Positions 1-7,973 of a stretch of 64,000 nt of DNA are shown in pieces. Position numbers and translations under genes: made by a program. Every line of letters begins with the position of its first letter. Position 1 is the stretch's first letter. The notes under the pieces were generated by a model. That model saw only the letters and a list, made by a program, of their open reading frames with translations, did no database searches and was not told the DNA's origin. Origin of the DNA: Rhizobium sp. Root1334 (GTDB lineage: Bacteria > Pseudomonadota > Alphaproteobacteria > Rhizobiales > Rhizobiaceae); contig NZ_LMEY01000001.1 in NCBI RefSeq assembly GCF_001426665.1, positions 995,000 to 1,058,999 of the forward strand, written 5' to 3'.

Positions 1-57
1 CTCAAACCGCAAGGGTGCGCGTGCATATGTGTCATAAAGCGGCGTGGCATCGGCCAT
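1..57 (-). CDS. argD: Acetylornithine aminotransferase, N-terminal fragment
   Basis: Only the first 19 codons are inside the window; the gene continues off the left edge. The reverse strand from the ATG at 57 reads MADATPLYDTYARAPLRFE, the usual opening of rhizobial ArgD, a PLP enzyme of arginine biosynthesis that interconverts N-acetylornithine and N-acetylglutamate semialdehyde. A gcrA neighbour in divergent orientation is also typical of Rhizobiaceae. The identification rests on a short N-terminus plus synteny. Confidence 0.7.
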   Translation of the reverse strand, partial: MADATPLYDTYARAPLRFE

Positions 58-307
58 GGCGCATGTCTCCTCAAACCATCACGGCCATTGTATAAACGGC
101 GCCGTCAACAAGGCTGTGACCAGCCCATAAAAAATCAAAATGCCGCCTTTCGGCGGCAATGGCACTATCTTCACTTCGCAATGCGATGTCAACAAAAGCC
201 CATGATTTCCAGCAATTCGCGGATATACAGCGGCCGCAAATTTTTTAGCCGGATACCCTTGCAAAAATGCCACGCATCGCAAGCAAGTTGGGGAAAACTC
301 GGAAATC

Positions 308-344
308 GATTCGGTGGGATTCTCCGGACTCTTGTCAGGGAGTC
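308..344. promoter_or_regulatory. Cluster of four GANTC (CcrM) methylation sites upstream of gcrA
   Basis: GATTC at 308-312 and 318-322, GACTC at 327-331 and GAGTC at 340-344 fall within 37 bp; another GATTC lies at 452-456. GANTC is the CcrM target in Alphaproteobacteria, and GcrA acts at promoters containing it. A random sequence holds about one site per 256 bp. The cluster sits in the argD-gcrA intergenic stretch (58-490), which holds no convincing gene. Control of gcrA or argD by methylation state is inferred. Confidence 0.6.
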
Positions 345-358
345 CCACGGGCTCTACG

Positions 359-373
359 TTAAGAAATAATTAC
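359..373 (+). promoter_or_regulatory. CtrA-box-like site upstream of gcrA
   Basis: The sequence is TTAA-N7-TTAC, one base from the CtrA consensus TTAA-N7-TTAA. It lies 15 bp downstream of the GANTC cluster and about 118 bp before the gcrA start. CtrA represses gcrA in Caulobacter, so the position is sensible; binding here is inferred from the motif only. Confidence 0.5.
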
Positions 374-490
374 TAGAACGCATGCGGCGGACCTAGTCAC
401 CAAAAGTGTTATCGCGTTTCAGCCTCGGGTTACACCCAGGGCTCGGTGGAGGATTCGACCATCACCAACGCTGGGAATGGAGACAAGACC

Positions 491-1024
491 ATGAACTGGA
501 CTGACGAGCGGGTCGAAAAACTCAAGAAATTGTGGGCCGAAGGCTTGAGCGCGAGCCAGATCGCAGCACAGCTCGGCGGCGTCAGCCGTAATGCCGTCAT
601 CGGCAAGGTTCACCGTCTCTGCCTGCCCGGCCGCGCAAAGGCTGGTGGCAGCACGGCAACGGCCCGCGTCAAGCGCCCGGCACCTTCCGCCGCACCACGC
701 GCACCGAACTATACCGCATCGCGCATCACCGCCACCCGCACAGTGACCCGCACCACCGGTGCGACCGTCATGAAGGAAGAGGTGGAAATCGACGCGATCG
801 AGAATCTGGAGACAGCACCGGCTGGCAACAACGTTGTTATTCCGATGTCTCGCCGTCTGGTCCTGACCGAGCTGACCGACCGTACCTGCAAGTGGCCGAT
901 CGGCGATCCGATGAAGGACGAGTTTCACTTCTGCGGCAACGATTCCCCGGACACTTCGCCGTACTGCACCTTCCACGCCAAGCTGGCCTACCAGCCGTCC
1001 GGCGAGCGCCGCCGGGCACGCTAA
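491..1024 (+). CDS. gcrA: Cell-cycle transcriptional regulator GcrA
   Basis: 177 residues. The N-terminal DNA-binding segment (residues 1-50, MNWTDERVEKLKKLW then SASQIAAQLG and SRNAVIGKVHRL) is the hallmark of GcrA, which works with sigma-70 RNA polymerase at GANTC-containing promoters to drive S-phase genes. A basic Ala/Pro/Thr-rich linker follows. The C-terminal domain (TCKWPIGDP, FHFCGN, YCTFHAKLAY) carries the conserved cysteines of the sigma-binding region. I chose the ATG at 491 because it begins the family-conserved sequence; an upstream in-frame ATG at 446 would add 15 non-conserved residues. The leader contains clustered GANTC sites and a CtrA-like box. Confidence 0.95.
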   Translation: MNWTDERVEKLKKLWAEGLSASQIAAQLGGVSRNAVIGKVHRLCLPGRAKAGGSTATARVKRPAPSAAPRAPNYTASRITATRTVTRTTGATVMKEEVEIDAIENLETAPAGNNVVIPMSRRLVLTELTDRTCKWPIGDPMKDEFHFCGNDSPDTSPYCTFHAKLAYQPSGERRRAR

Positions 1025-1037
1025 GGCCGGATCGGCC

Positions 1038-1415
1038 GTGCGTTTTGTCAATCCCATCCCGTTTGTACGGGATATCAGCATCTCGAAAATCTTCTATAGC
1101 GAGATGCTGGGATTGGCAGTCAGCCGTGATTTCGGCAATTTCGTCTTATTTGAAACGGGATTTGCCATCCATGATGGCAAATCCCTCGAAACGACGGTCT
1201 GGGGACAGCCGTCAGACGTTTCCGGGCCGTACGGCCGTCAAAATATCCTGCTCTATTTCGAACATGATGATCTGGATGCGCTTTTCGGGCGCATCGGCAG
1301 CCTTGTAAACCTCATCCACCCCATCGAGACGCAGGCTTGGGGCCAGAGGGTTTTCCGCTTCTACGATCCGGATGGTCACGCCATCGAGATTGGAGAACCG
1401 CTCGGCAACGCCTGA
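1038..1415 (+). CDS. VOC (glyoxalase/bleomycin resistance) family protein
   Basis: 125 residues with the beta-alpha-beta-beta-beta layout of a VOC domain: an opening VNPIPFVRDI strand, FYSEMLGL after the first helix, a second half around LLYFEHDDLDALF, and the closing FYDPDGHAIEIGEP motif, where a metal-ligand Glu normally lies. The family includes lyases, dioxygenases and drug-binding proteins, so the substrate cannot be assigned. It starts 13 bp after gcrA and may be cotranscribed with it. It converges on phoB with only 20 bp between them. Confidence 0.8.
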   Translation: MRFVNPIPFVRDISISKIFYSEMLGLAVSRDFGNFVLFETGFAIHDGKSLETTVWGQPSDVSGPYGRQNILLYFEHDDLDALFGRIGSLVNLIHPIETQAWGQRVFRFYDPDGHAIEIGEPLGNA

Positions 1416-1435
1416 CGGTTCTTTCCTGTACGATT

Positions 1436-2119
1436 TCAGCTTTCCAGGGAATAGCCCGCGCCGCGCACTGTACGGATCACGTCCTGCATATTGGAAAAGT
1501 TCAATGCTTTGCGCAGGCGGCCGACATGGACGTCGACGGTGCGTTCATCGACATAGATATCGTGGCCCCAGACGCCATCCAGCAGCTGTGAACGCGAAAA
1601 GACCCGGCCCGGCGATGCCATGAAGAATTCCAAGAGACGGAACTCCGTCGGCCCGAGACGGACCTCGCGCGTCTTGCGGTGGACACGGTGGGTTTCGCGG
1701 TCGAGTTCGATATCGCCGCACTTCAGCAGCGTCGACAGCACTTCCGGCTTGGCGCGGCGCAACATCGCCTTCACCCGCGCCATCAGTTCCGGCGTCGAGA
1801 ACGGCTTGACGACGTAATCGTCGGCGCCCGTAGCCAGACCGCGAACACGCTCACTCTCTTCGCCACGCGCTGTCAGCATGATGATCGGTAGCCGTTCGGT
1901 TTCCGGACGCTGGCGCAGCCGGCGGCACAGTTCGATCCCGGAAACACCCGGCAACATCCAATCGAGGATCAGGAGATCGGGCAGACGTTCCTGCAGGCGC
2001 ATTTCCGCCTCGTCGCCACGGTTGATGGTGTCGACTTCGAACCCTTCGGCCTCGAGATTGTATCGGAGGAGGACGCTCAGCGCCTCTTCGTCTTCAACAA
2101 CGGCAATTCTTGGCAACAT
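1436..2119 (-). CDS. phoB: Phosphate regulon response regulator PhoB
   Basis: 227 residues, OmpR/PhoB class. The receiver domain (1-120) has the acidic pocket near the start (VEDEE), the phospho-accepting Asp in LLILDWMLPG and the conserved Lys in VVKPFSTPEL. The C-terminal winged helix (130-227) ends with DERTVDVHVGRLRKAL and RTVRGAGYSL. PhoB activates Pho-box promoters when phosphate is scarce. It is the last gene of the leftward pst-pho block, 107 bp after phoU, and its kinase PhoR is encoded at the other end of the block. Confidence 0.96.
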   Translation of the reverse strand: MLPRIAVVEDEEALSVLLRYNLEAEGFEVDTINRGDEAEMRLQERLPDLLILDWMLPGVSGIELCRRLRQRPETERLPIIMLTARGEESERVRGLATGADDYVVKPFSTPELMARVKAMLRRAKPEVLSTLLKCGDIELDRETHRVHRKTREVRLGPTEFRLLEFFMASPGRVFSRSQLLDGVWGHDIYVDERTVDVHVGRLRKALNFSNMQDVIRTVRGAGYSLES

Positions 2120-2226
2120 TCAGTTCTGCTCCTTGGCGTCCGGCCGGATGGCCGGAGGCGTGCCGAGCGGCTCCAGCGGCCGCTCGCGCGATCATTGCGT
2201 AAGAATTTACTTACTTTCTCAGGCGA

Positions 2227-2937
2227 TCAGTTGCCGATCGCACCGACCGTATTGGCTGTGTCGTCCTTTGGACGTTCGCCAGCCGGCTGCGCGCCGGTCG
2301 CCATGTAGTAGATTGTTTCGGCGATATTGGTGGCATGGTCGCCGATGCGCTCGATGTTCTTGGCGCAGAACAGAAGATGCGTGCACGGCGTGATGTTACG
2401 CGGGTCTTCCATCATGTAGGTCAGGAGTTCGCGGAACAGCGACGTGTAGATCGCGTCGATCTCGTTGTCGCGTTCGCGGATGCTATTGGCCTTTTCCGGC
2501 GAGCGGGAGGCATAGACATCGAGCACTTCCTTGAGCTGAACGAGCGCAAGCTCGGCCAGATGCTCCAGACCACGGGCCAGTTGGCGCGGCAGGCTGGCGC
2601 TCGCGACCGCGATGACGCGCTTGGCGTTGTTCTTGCCAAGGTCACCGACCCGTTCAAGATCGGCGGCAATGCGGATCGATCCCATGATTTCGCGCAGGTC
2701 GGCAGCCATCGGCTGGCGCTTGGCGATGGTGACAATGGCCTTTTCGCCGATCTGGCGTTCGGCCTCGTCGAGAATGGCGTCGTCGGAAATGACCTTCTGG
2801 GCAAGCGCCAGGTCGGAATTGACCAAGGCGCGTACGGATTCGGCCACCATCTGTTCGGCCAGACCGCCCATCTCGGAGATGCGCCGGGTCAGGTACTTCA
2901 GATCTTCGTCGTAGACGGAAGCAATGTGCGTAGACAT
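2227..2937 (-). CDS. phoU: Phosphate signalling protein PhoU
   Basis: 236 residues, all-helical, with two PhoU repeats. Each carries metal-ligand motifs of the E/DxxxD type (for example ADLERVGDLGKNNAKRV and NIERIGDHATNIAE). PhoU links the Pst transporter to PhoR and shuts off the regulon when phosphate is plentiful. It follows pstB by 78 bp; that gap contains a strong hairpin. The C-terminal tail (ATGAQPAGERPKDDTAN) is low-complexity. Confidence 0.96.
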   Translation of the reverse strand: MSTHIASVYDEDLKYLTRRISEMGGLAEQMVAESVRALVNSDLALAQKVISDDAILDEAERQIGEKAIVTIAKRQPMAADLREIMGSIRIAADLERVGDLGKNNAKRVIAVASASLPRQLARGLEHLAELALVQLKEVLDVYASRSPEKANSIRERDNEIDAIYTSLFRELLTYMMEDPRNITPCTHLLFCAKNIERIGDHATNIAETIYYMATGAQPAGERPKDDTANTVGAIGN

Positions 2938-2978
2938 GATTGTTTTTCCTTGCGATCACAATCCGGGTTGGAAGACCA

Positions 2979-3003
2979 CCACCCTGCCCTCATGACAGGG
3001 TGG
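2979..3003 (-). promoter_or_regulatory. Hairpin in the pstB-phoU intergenic gap
   Basis: Perfect 8-bp arms (CCACCCTG at 2979-2986, CAGGGTGG at 2996-3003) enclose a 9-nt loop. No T-run follows on the minus strand, so it is more likely an RNA processing or stability element than a terminator. Confidence 0.5.
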
Positions 3004-3015
3004 CAAGCTCAGTCC

Positions 3016-3831
3016 TCAGCCGAAGCGGCCCATGATGTAATCCTGGGTCCGTTGGTCATCCGGGTTGGTGAACATCTTGTCGGTGTCGTTTTCCTCGACG
3101 AGATTGCCGAGGTGGAACATCGCGGTCCGCTGCGACACGCGGGCTGCCTGCTGCATCGAGTGTGTGACAATGACGATCGTGTAGTTTGTCCGCAGCTCGT
3201 GGATCAGTTCCTCGACCTTGGCGGTCGCGATCGGGTCCAGGGCCGAGCACGGCTCGTCCATTAGGATGACTTCCGGGCTGACCGCAACGGCGCGGGCAAT
3301 GCACAGGCGCTGCTGCTGACCACCGGAGAGGCCGGTGCCGGATTCATGCAAGCGGTCCTTCACTTCATTCCAGAGGCCGGCCTTCTGAAGGCTCGTCTCG
3401 ACGATCTGATCGAGGTCCGCTTTGGTGCGGGCGAGGCCATGGATCTTCGGACCGTAGGTGACGTTCTCGTAGATCGACTTCGGGAACGGGTTCGGCTTCT
3501 GGAACACCATGCCGACGCGGGCGCGGAGTTCGACGACGTCGATGCTCGGGTCGTAGATATCGCCGTCATCAAGGGTGATCTTCCCGGTGACGCGGCAGCT
3601 GTCGATCGTGTCGTTCATGCGGTTGAGCGTGCGCAGGAACGTCGACTTGCCGCAGCCCGACGGGCCGATCAGCGCGGTGACGGTGTTTTCGCGAACGTTG
3701 AGGTTTACATCGAAAAGCGCGCGCTTCTCGCCGTAATAAACCGAAACGTCCTTTCCGATCATCTTGAAGGGAACAGTGTTCATTTTCTGGTCCAGCGCCT
3801 TTTCAACTGCTGCTTCTGACATCATGTTCAT
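3016..3831 (-). CDS. pstB: Phosphate ABC transporter ATP-binding protein PstB
   Basis: 271 residues. Walker [11 protein letters not shown]-loop [16 protein letters not shown], signature [14 protein letters not shown], Walker [16 protein letters not shown] and the switch His in [14 protein letters not shown] are all present. PstB drives phosphate uptake through the PstC/PstA channel and takes part in PhoR signalling via PhoU. The first 25 residues ([19 protein letters not shown]) precede the ABC domain, as usual in rhizobia. It lies 12 bp after pstA in the same operon. Confidence 0.97.
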   Translation of the reverse strand: MNMMSEAAVEKALDQKMNTVPFKMIGKDVSVYYGEKRALFDVNLNVRENTVTALIGPSGCGKSTFLRTLNRMNDTIDSCRVTGKITLDDGDIYDPSIDVVELRARVGMVFQKPNPFPKSIYENVTYGPKIHGLARTKADLDQIVETSLQKAGLWNEVKDRLHESGTGLSGGQQQRLCIARAVAVSPEVILMDEPCSALDPIATAKVEELIHELRTNYTIVIVTHSMQQAARVSQRTAMFHLGNLVEENDTDKMFTNPDDQRTQDYIMGRFG

Positions 3832-3843
3832 GTTCTTACCTCA

Positions 3844-5166
3844 CTACCAGCGACGCTCAAAGCGACGCCGCAACAGGATTGCGCCAAGGTTCATGACGAC
3901 GAGGAAGATCAAGAGGATCATGATCGCACCCGAAGTCCGTTCGACAAATGCACGTTCGGCTTCGTTGGCCCACATGTAGATCTGGACCGGCAGAGCAGTG
4001 GACGGGTCCATCGGCGAGCCCGGATAGTCGACAACGAAGGCCACCATGCCGATCAGGAGCAGCGGCGCGGTTTCGCCGAGCGCATGTGCCAGGCCGATGA
4101 TCGTACCGGTCAGGACGCCCGGCATGGCGAGCGGCAGGACGTGATGGAAGATGGTCTGCATCTTGGAAGCACCGAGACCCAAGGCTGCCGAGCGGATCGA
4201 CGGAGGAACCGCCTTCAGAGCTGCTCGGGTGGCGATGATGATCGTCGGCAGCGTCATCAGCGTCAGCACCAGGCCACCAACGACGGCAGCCGAACGGGGC
4301 ATGCCGGCGAAGTTGATGAAGATCGACAGGCCGAGCAGACCGTAGACGATAGACGGCACCGCCGCGAGGTTGTTGATGTTGACCTCGATCAGATCGGTGA
4401 GCCGGTTCTTCGGCGCGAACTCTTCGAGATAGATCGACGCCGCGACGCCGATCGGAAGGGCAAGCACAAGGACGATCAGCATCATGTAGAGCGAGCCGAG
4501 GGCGGCGACGCCGATACCCGACGCCTCAGGACGGCTCGATGCACCATAGGTGAACAGCCCGGTATTGAACTGCTTGGCCATTGCGCCGGTTTCGGACAGC
4601 TTCTTCATCCATTCGATCTGCTGATCCTTCACCTTGCGGTTGGCTTCAGCAACGGTCAGGTCGATCTGGCCCTTGTTGGCGCTATCGATATTGCCTTCCG
4701 CCAGAAGCGAAACAGTGGCGGTGGTACCGATGATCGCCGGATTGGCAACGACGAGATCGCGCAACTGTGTGCGGGCACTGGCCGAAACCATGTCCGTCGC
4801 CTGCTTGACGAGCGGCTTGTTGGCGGGATCGATGCCGAGGGCCTTTACCAGCGCGTCACGCACCAGCAGCGGATAATTCGCCGTCATCAACTTGGCGGGA
4901 TTGGCGCCACGTTCGTTCTTCGGATCGATGATCTTTTCCGAAAACTCGATCGGCAGGGTAATCGCCGTCTGCTGGAAGGCCGTGTAGCCTTTGGAGACAA
5001 CGGTCCACAACAGCACGAACAGAAAGAACAGGCCGATCAGGATAGCTGTCAGGCCGTAAGCCTTGAAGCGGCGTTCGGCAGCATAGCGCCTCTTGATGCC
5101 GATATCGCGTCTTGCCTGCGCCGGGCGCACAAAGGTGGACTGTACGGAGGATGTCATGTCGGTCAT
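3844..5166 (-). CDS. pstA: Phosphate ABC transporter permease PstA (long form)
   Basis: 440 residues, against about 290-300 in E. coli. The extra N-terminal part (roughly residues 1-210) has one membrane segment (AILIGLFFLFVLLWTVV) and a periplasmic-type domain typical of alphaproteobacterial PstA (DUF3333 type). The permease core begins near residue 220 with several membrane segments and the EAA-like cytoplasmic loop AALGLGASKMQTIFHHVLPLAMPG. The start overlaps the pstC stop in an ATGA arrangement, implying translational coupling. Confidence 0.94.
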   Translation of the reverse strand: MTDMTSSVQSTFVRPAQARRDIGIKRRYAAERRFKAYGLTAILIGLFFLFVLLWTVVSKGYTAFQQTAITLPIEFSEKIIDPKNERGANPAKLMTANYPLLVRDALVKALGIDPANKPLVKQATDMVSASARTQLRDLVVANPAIIGTTATVSLLAEGNIDSANKGQIDLTVAEANRKVKDQQIEWMKKLSETGAMAKQFNTGLFTYGASSRPEASGIGVAALGSLYMMLIVLVLALPIGVAASIYLEEFAPKNRLTDLIEVNINNLAAVPSIVYGLLGLSIFINFAGMPRSAAVVGGLVLTLMTLPTIIIATRAALKAVPPSIRSAALGLGASKMQTIFHHVLPLAMPGVLTGTIIGLAHALGETAPLLLIGMVAFVVDYPGSPMDPSTALPVQIYMWANEAERAFVERTSGAIMILLIFLVVMNLGAILLRRRFERRW

Positions 5167-6645
5167 TCGTACTGTTCCCGATACTTGCGCACGATGTAGA
5201 GTGCATAGATGTTGAGGCAGAGCGTGATGGCAAACAGAGTGATGCCAAGAGCGAAAGCCACCAGCGTCTGCGGCGAGTTGAACTCAAGGTCGCCCGTCAG
5301 CTGATTGACGATCTTGACGGTGACCGTGGTCATCGCCTCGAACGGGTTGAGCTGCATGCGGGCGGCAACACCGGCAGCCAGCACCACGATCATTGTTTCA
5401 CCGACAGCACGCGAGGCCGTCAGCAGCAGGGCGCCGACGATACCGGGCAGCGCCGCCGGCAGGATGACGCGCTTGATCGTCTCAGAGCGCGTCGCACCGA
5501 GGCCGAGCGAGCCGTCGCGCAGCGAGCGGGGGACCTGCGTGATGATGTCATCCGACAATGAGGACACGAACGGGATCAGCATGATGCCCATGACGAGACC
5601 GGCTGTCAGAACGCTCTGTGCCTGGATGAAATTGACATAGTTGCCAGTGACCAGGCCGTTCAGCTGGGCGGAGATATCGCGCAGGAAAGGCCCGACGGTC
5701 ACCAGCGCGAAGAAGCCGTAGACGATAGTCGGGATACCGGCGAGAATTTCCAAGAGCGGCTTAGCGATGCCACGCACGACGGGCTTTGCATATTCCGCCA
5801 TGTAAATGGCCGCGAACAGGCCGACCGGCACAGCAAACAACATGGCGACAAGAGCGATGTAGAGCGTGCCCGCGAGAAGCGGCAGAAGACCGAACTGGCC
5901 TTCCGTGCCACCGCTGCCGGCTGCCGAAAAGCGCGGGTCCCAGACCGTGCCGAAGAAGAACGCACTCGGGGACACCGACTGGAAGAACCGGATGGCCTCC
6001 GACAGCATGGAGCCGACGATACCGACCGTTGTCAGGATCGCGATCGAAGAGGCAACAAGGAGCGTGCCCAGCATGACGCGCTCGACGCGGTTTCTGGCCC
6101 GGAACGGCGCGCTGATACCGCGAATGGCGAAGACGGCCCCGGCAATAGCAATGATCAGCACGACTAGGCTCATTACCCACCGGCTGCCATCTCTGAGGGA
6201 ATTATAGTGCTGCGCGGCTTCCACCATGTAGGGCTCGCCGGCATTTGCCATCGGCACACCCTTGGCGGCCAGCGCCTCCCGAAGGTTGCTGGAGCCGCTG
6301 GTGACGGCCGCAAGCTCATCGCTGCTCAGCCGCTTCAGGCCGTTGGCTACCTGCATAACCTGACCGAGCATCAGCTCGGTGGTCGCAGCGCCCTGGCTTT
6401 TCACCGTATCCGGCAAGGCGGAGCGCACGGAATTTTCAATGAAGAACGGGCTGGCAAGAAGCCATACGGCAAGAACGAACGCAGCCGGCAGGACCGCCCA
6501 GATGGCAACATAGACGCCATGATAACCAGGAAGCGAATGCAGGGCGGAAAGCTTGCCTTTGGAGCTGGCCATCGCGCGCGCGTCCGGCAAAATATGCCGC
6601 AAGGCCAACGATCAAAATGATCAAAAGAATAAGAGAAGTGCTCAT
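5163..6645 (-). CDS. pstC: Phosphate ABC transporter permease PstC, with apparent N-terminal frameshift
   Basis: The main frame (5163 to about 6608) encodes the long rhizobial PstC: LHSLPGYHGVYVA near the start, a periplasmic insert, then the permease core with the loop GSLGLGATRSETIKRVILPAALPG. The best start is the ATG at 6645, which has a strong GGGGGA Shine-Dalgarno and opens with a membrane helix (MSTSLILLIILIVGLAAYFA), the expected PstC N-terminus. This opening is in another frame: at a CG dinucleotide run (6573-6582) the frame shifts, and one extra GC pair would join GRAR to ARAMASSKGK. In-frame alternatives (TTG 6608, ATG 6572) lack a ribosome site. It may be a sequencing error, a mutation or slippage. 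Confidence 0.85.
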
Positions 6646-6657
6646 CGATATGTCCCC

Positions 6658-6683
6658 CCGGCTTTTCACTCATTGAAAGCCGG
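6658..6683 (-). promoter_or_regulatory. Hairpin abutting the pstC ribosome binding site
   Basis: CCGGCTTT (6658-6665) pairs perfectly with AAAGCCGG (6676-6683). On the transcript its 3' arm ends in the G-run used as the pstC Shine-Dalgarno, so it could limit pstC translation relative to pstS. Confidence 0.4.
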
Positions 6684-6705
6684 CAAATCCGCATACTCGG
6701 GATGC

Positions 6706-6731
6706 CCGGCACGGCAAAGCTGCCGTGCCGG
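6706..6731 (-). promoter_or_regulatory. Strong hairpin just after the pstS stop
   Basis: Arms of 11 bp (CCGGCACGGCA at 6706-6716, TGCCGTGCCGG at 6721-6731) enclose a 4-nt loop. No T-run follows in the pstS direction, so it probably stabilises the pstS message or partly attenuates it. This fits the need for more binding protein than permease. Confidence 0.55.
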
Positions 6732-6744
6732 TTTTTGCACTAAA

Positions 6745-7779
6745 TTAGAGCATGTTACCGTCGGTGAAGGCCTTGCGGTCGGCTTCGCGCTCGGCATCCG
6801 GAGCCGGAACGAGACCGTAGGCAGCCAGCGGGCTGTCCGGGCCGACCATCTGGTCGTCGAGGAAGAATTCAACATATTCCTTCAGGCCCGGGATAACGCC
6901 GAGGTGAGCCTTCTTGACGTAGAAGAACAGCGGGCGCGAAACCGGATATTCGCCCGAAGCGATCGTTGCGCCCGACGGGACAACGCCGCTGACGGTCGCG
7001 ACCTTCAGCTTGTCAGCGTTGTTTTCATAGAAGGACAGGCCGAAAACGCCGATGCCGTTCTTGTTGGAAGCGATACGGGCGAGCGTTTCGGTGTAGTCGC
7101 CATCGATGTCGATCGCCAGACCGTCCTTACGGACGGCGATGCACTTCTTGGCAGCTTCCTTTTCGTCGGCGACGAGACCCTTGATGGCAACGTCAGCGCC
7201 AGCGTCCTTGCAGCCGTGAGCCAGCATCTTTTCGTCGAAGACTTCGCGCGTGCCGTGCTTTTCGCCCGGGATGTAAGCAGCGATTTCTACGTCCGGCAGG
7301 TCTTTGTTGACTTCCGACCACTTCTTGTAGGGATTGGCAACGAGCTTGCCGTCGATGACGAGCTCAGCGGCGAGCGCGAGGTAGAGGTCCTTCGGAACGA
7401 GCTTCAGATCGGCATTGCCGCTGTCCGTTGCGAAGACGATGCCGTCATAACCGATCTTGACTTCCTGGACTTCGGTAACGCCGGCTGCCTTGCAGGTTTC
7501 CAGCTCGCTGTCCTTGATCTGGCGCGATGCATTGGCGATGTCGATCGTGTCCGGGCCAACGCCCTTGCAGAATTCCTTGAGGCCCGCACCGGTGCCGCCG
7601 GATTCAACAACCGGGGTCTTGAAGTCAGGGAAGGTTTCGCCGAACGTTTCGGCAACGATCTTTGCATAAGGCAGAACGGTCGAGGAGCCGGCAACCTGGA
7701 TCTGGTCGCGAGCAATGGCAACGCCTGCAAACGCGGCGGATGCAACCAGAGCTGCAACAGTAAGTTTCAAGGACTTCAT
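6745..7779 (-). CDS. pstS: Phosphate ABC transporter substrate-binding protein PstS
   Basis: 344 residues. The ATG at 7779 opens a Sec signal peptide (MKSLKLTVAALVASAAFAGVAIA) cleaved near residue 23. The mature protein starts RDQIQVAGSSTVLPYAK, where the SST segment contributes to phosphate binding, and has ESGGTGAGLKEFC and ASRQIKDSE further on. It is the periplasmic phosphate receptor of the Pst system and the first gene of pstSCAB-phoUB. A Pho-box-like array lies about 100 bp upstream. An in-frame codon at 7821 would put 14 residues before the signal peptide and is less likely. Confidence 0.95.
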   Translation of the reverse strand: MKSLKLTVAALVASAAFAGVAIARDQIQVAGSSTVLPYAKIVAETFGETFPDFKTPVVESGGTGAGLKEFCKGVGPDTIDIANASRQIKDSELETCKAAGVTEVQEVKIGYDGIVFATDSGNADLKLVPKDLYLALAAELVIDGKLVANPYKKWSEVNKDLPDVEIAAYIPGEKHGTREVFDEKMLAHGCKDAGADVAIKGLVADEKEAAKKCIAVRKDGLAIDIDGDYTETLARIASNKNGIGVFGLSFYENNADKLKVATVSGVVPSGATIASGEYPVSRPLFFYVKKAHLGVIPGLKEYVEFFLDDQMVGPDSPLAAYGLVPAPDAEREADRKAFTDGNML

Positions 7780-7879
7780 CAGAATACTCCCGTAATGGGC
7801 TTGTGTGGGTGCGCTTTTCACCAGCGCTCGCTTTCGCCGTGTCGATCGGCCGCCCTAGTTAGCGCCCGATGCCCACACC

Positions 7880-7912
7880 TTTTATGTCAACTTGACGAAA
7901 CATTTGTGACAT
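7880..7912 (-). promoter_or_regulatory. Pho-box-like triple repeat upstream of pstS
   Basis: Read toward pstS, three consecutive 11-mers occur: ATGTCACAAAT, GTTTCGTCAAG and TTGACATAAAA. The rhizobial Pho box is built from 11-bp units of the CTGTCATAAAT type. The first two units match 13 of 18 positions of the two-unit consensus. The location fits PhoB activation of the pst operon; binding is inferred. Confidence 0.5.
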
Positions 7913-7973
7913 ATCAATCAATTGAAATAATTGACTATTTTCTAAAAATGACATTTTCGGAGACAGGTTTGTG

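Noticed and set aside
79-369. Open frames on both strands in the argD-gcrA gap
   Set aside because: No ribosome site, no recognisable sequence, and they overlap each other and regulatory motifs.
4084-5199. Long plus-strand open frame opposite pstA (371 codons)
   Set aside because: Antisense shadow of a high-GC gene; composition is basic/His/Gln-rich and unlike a real protein.
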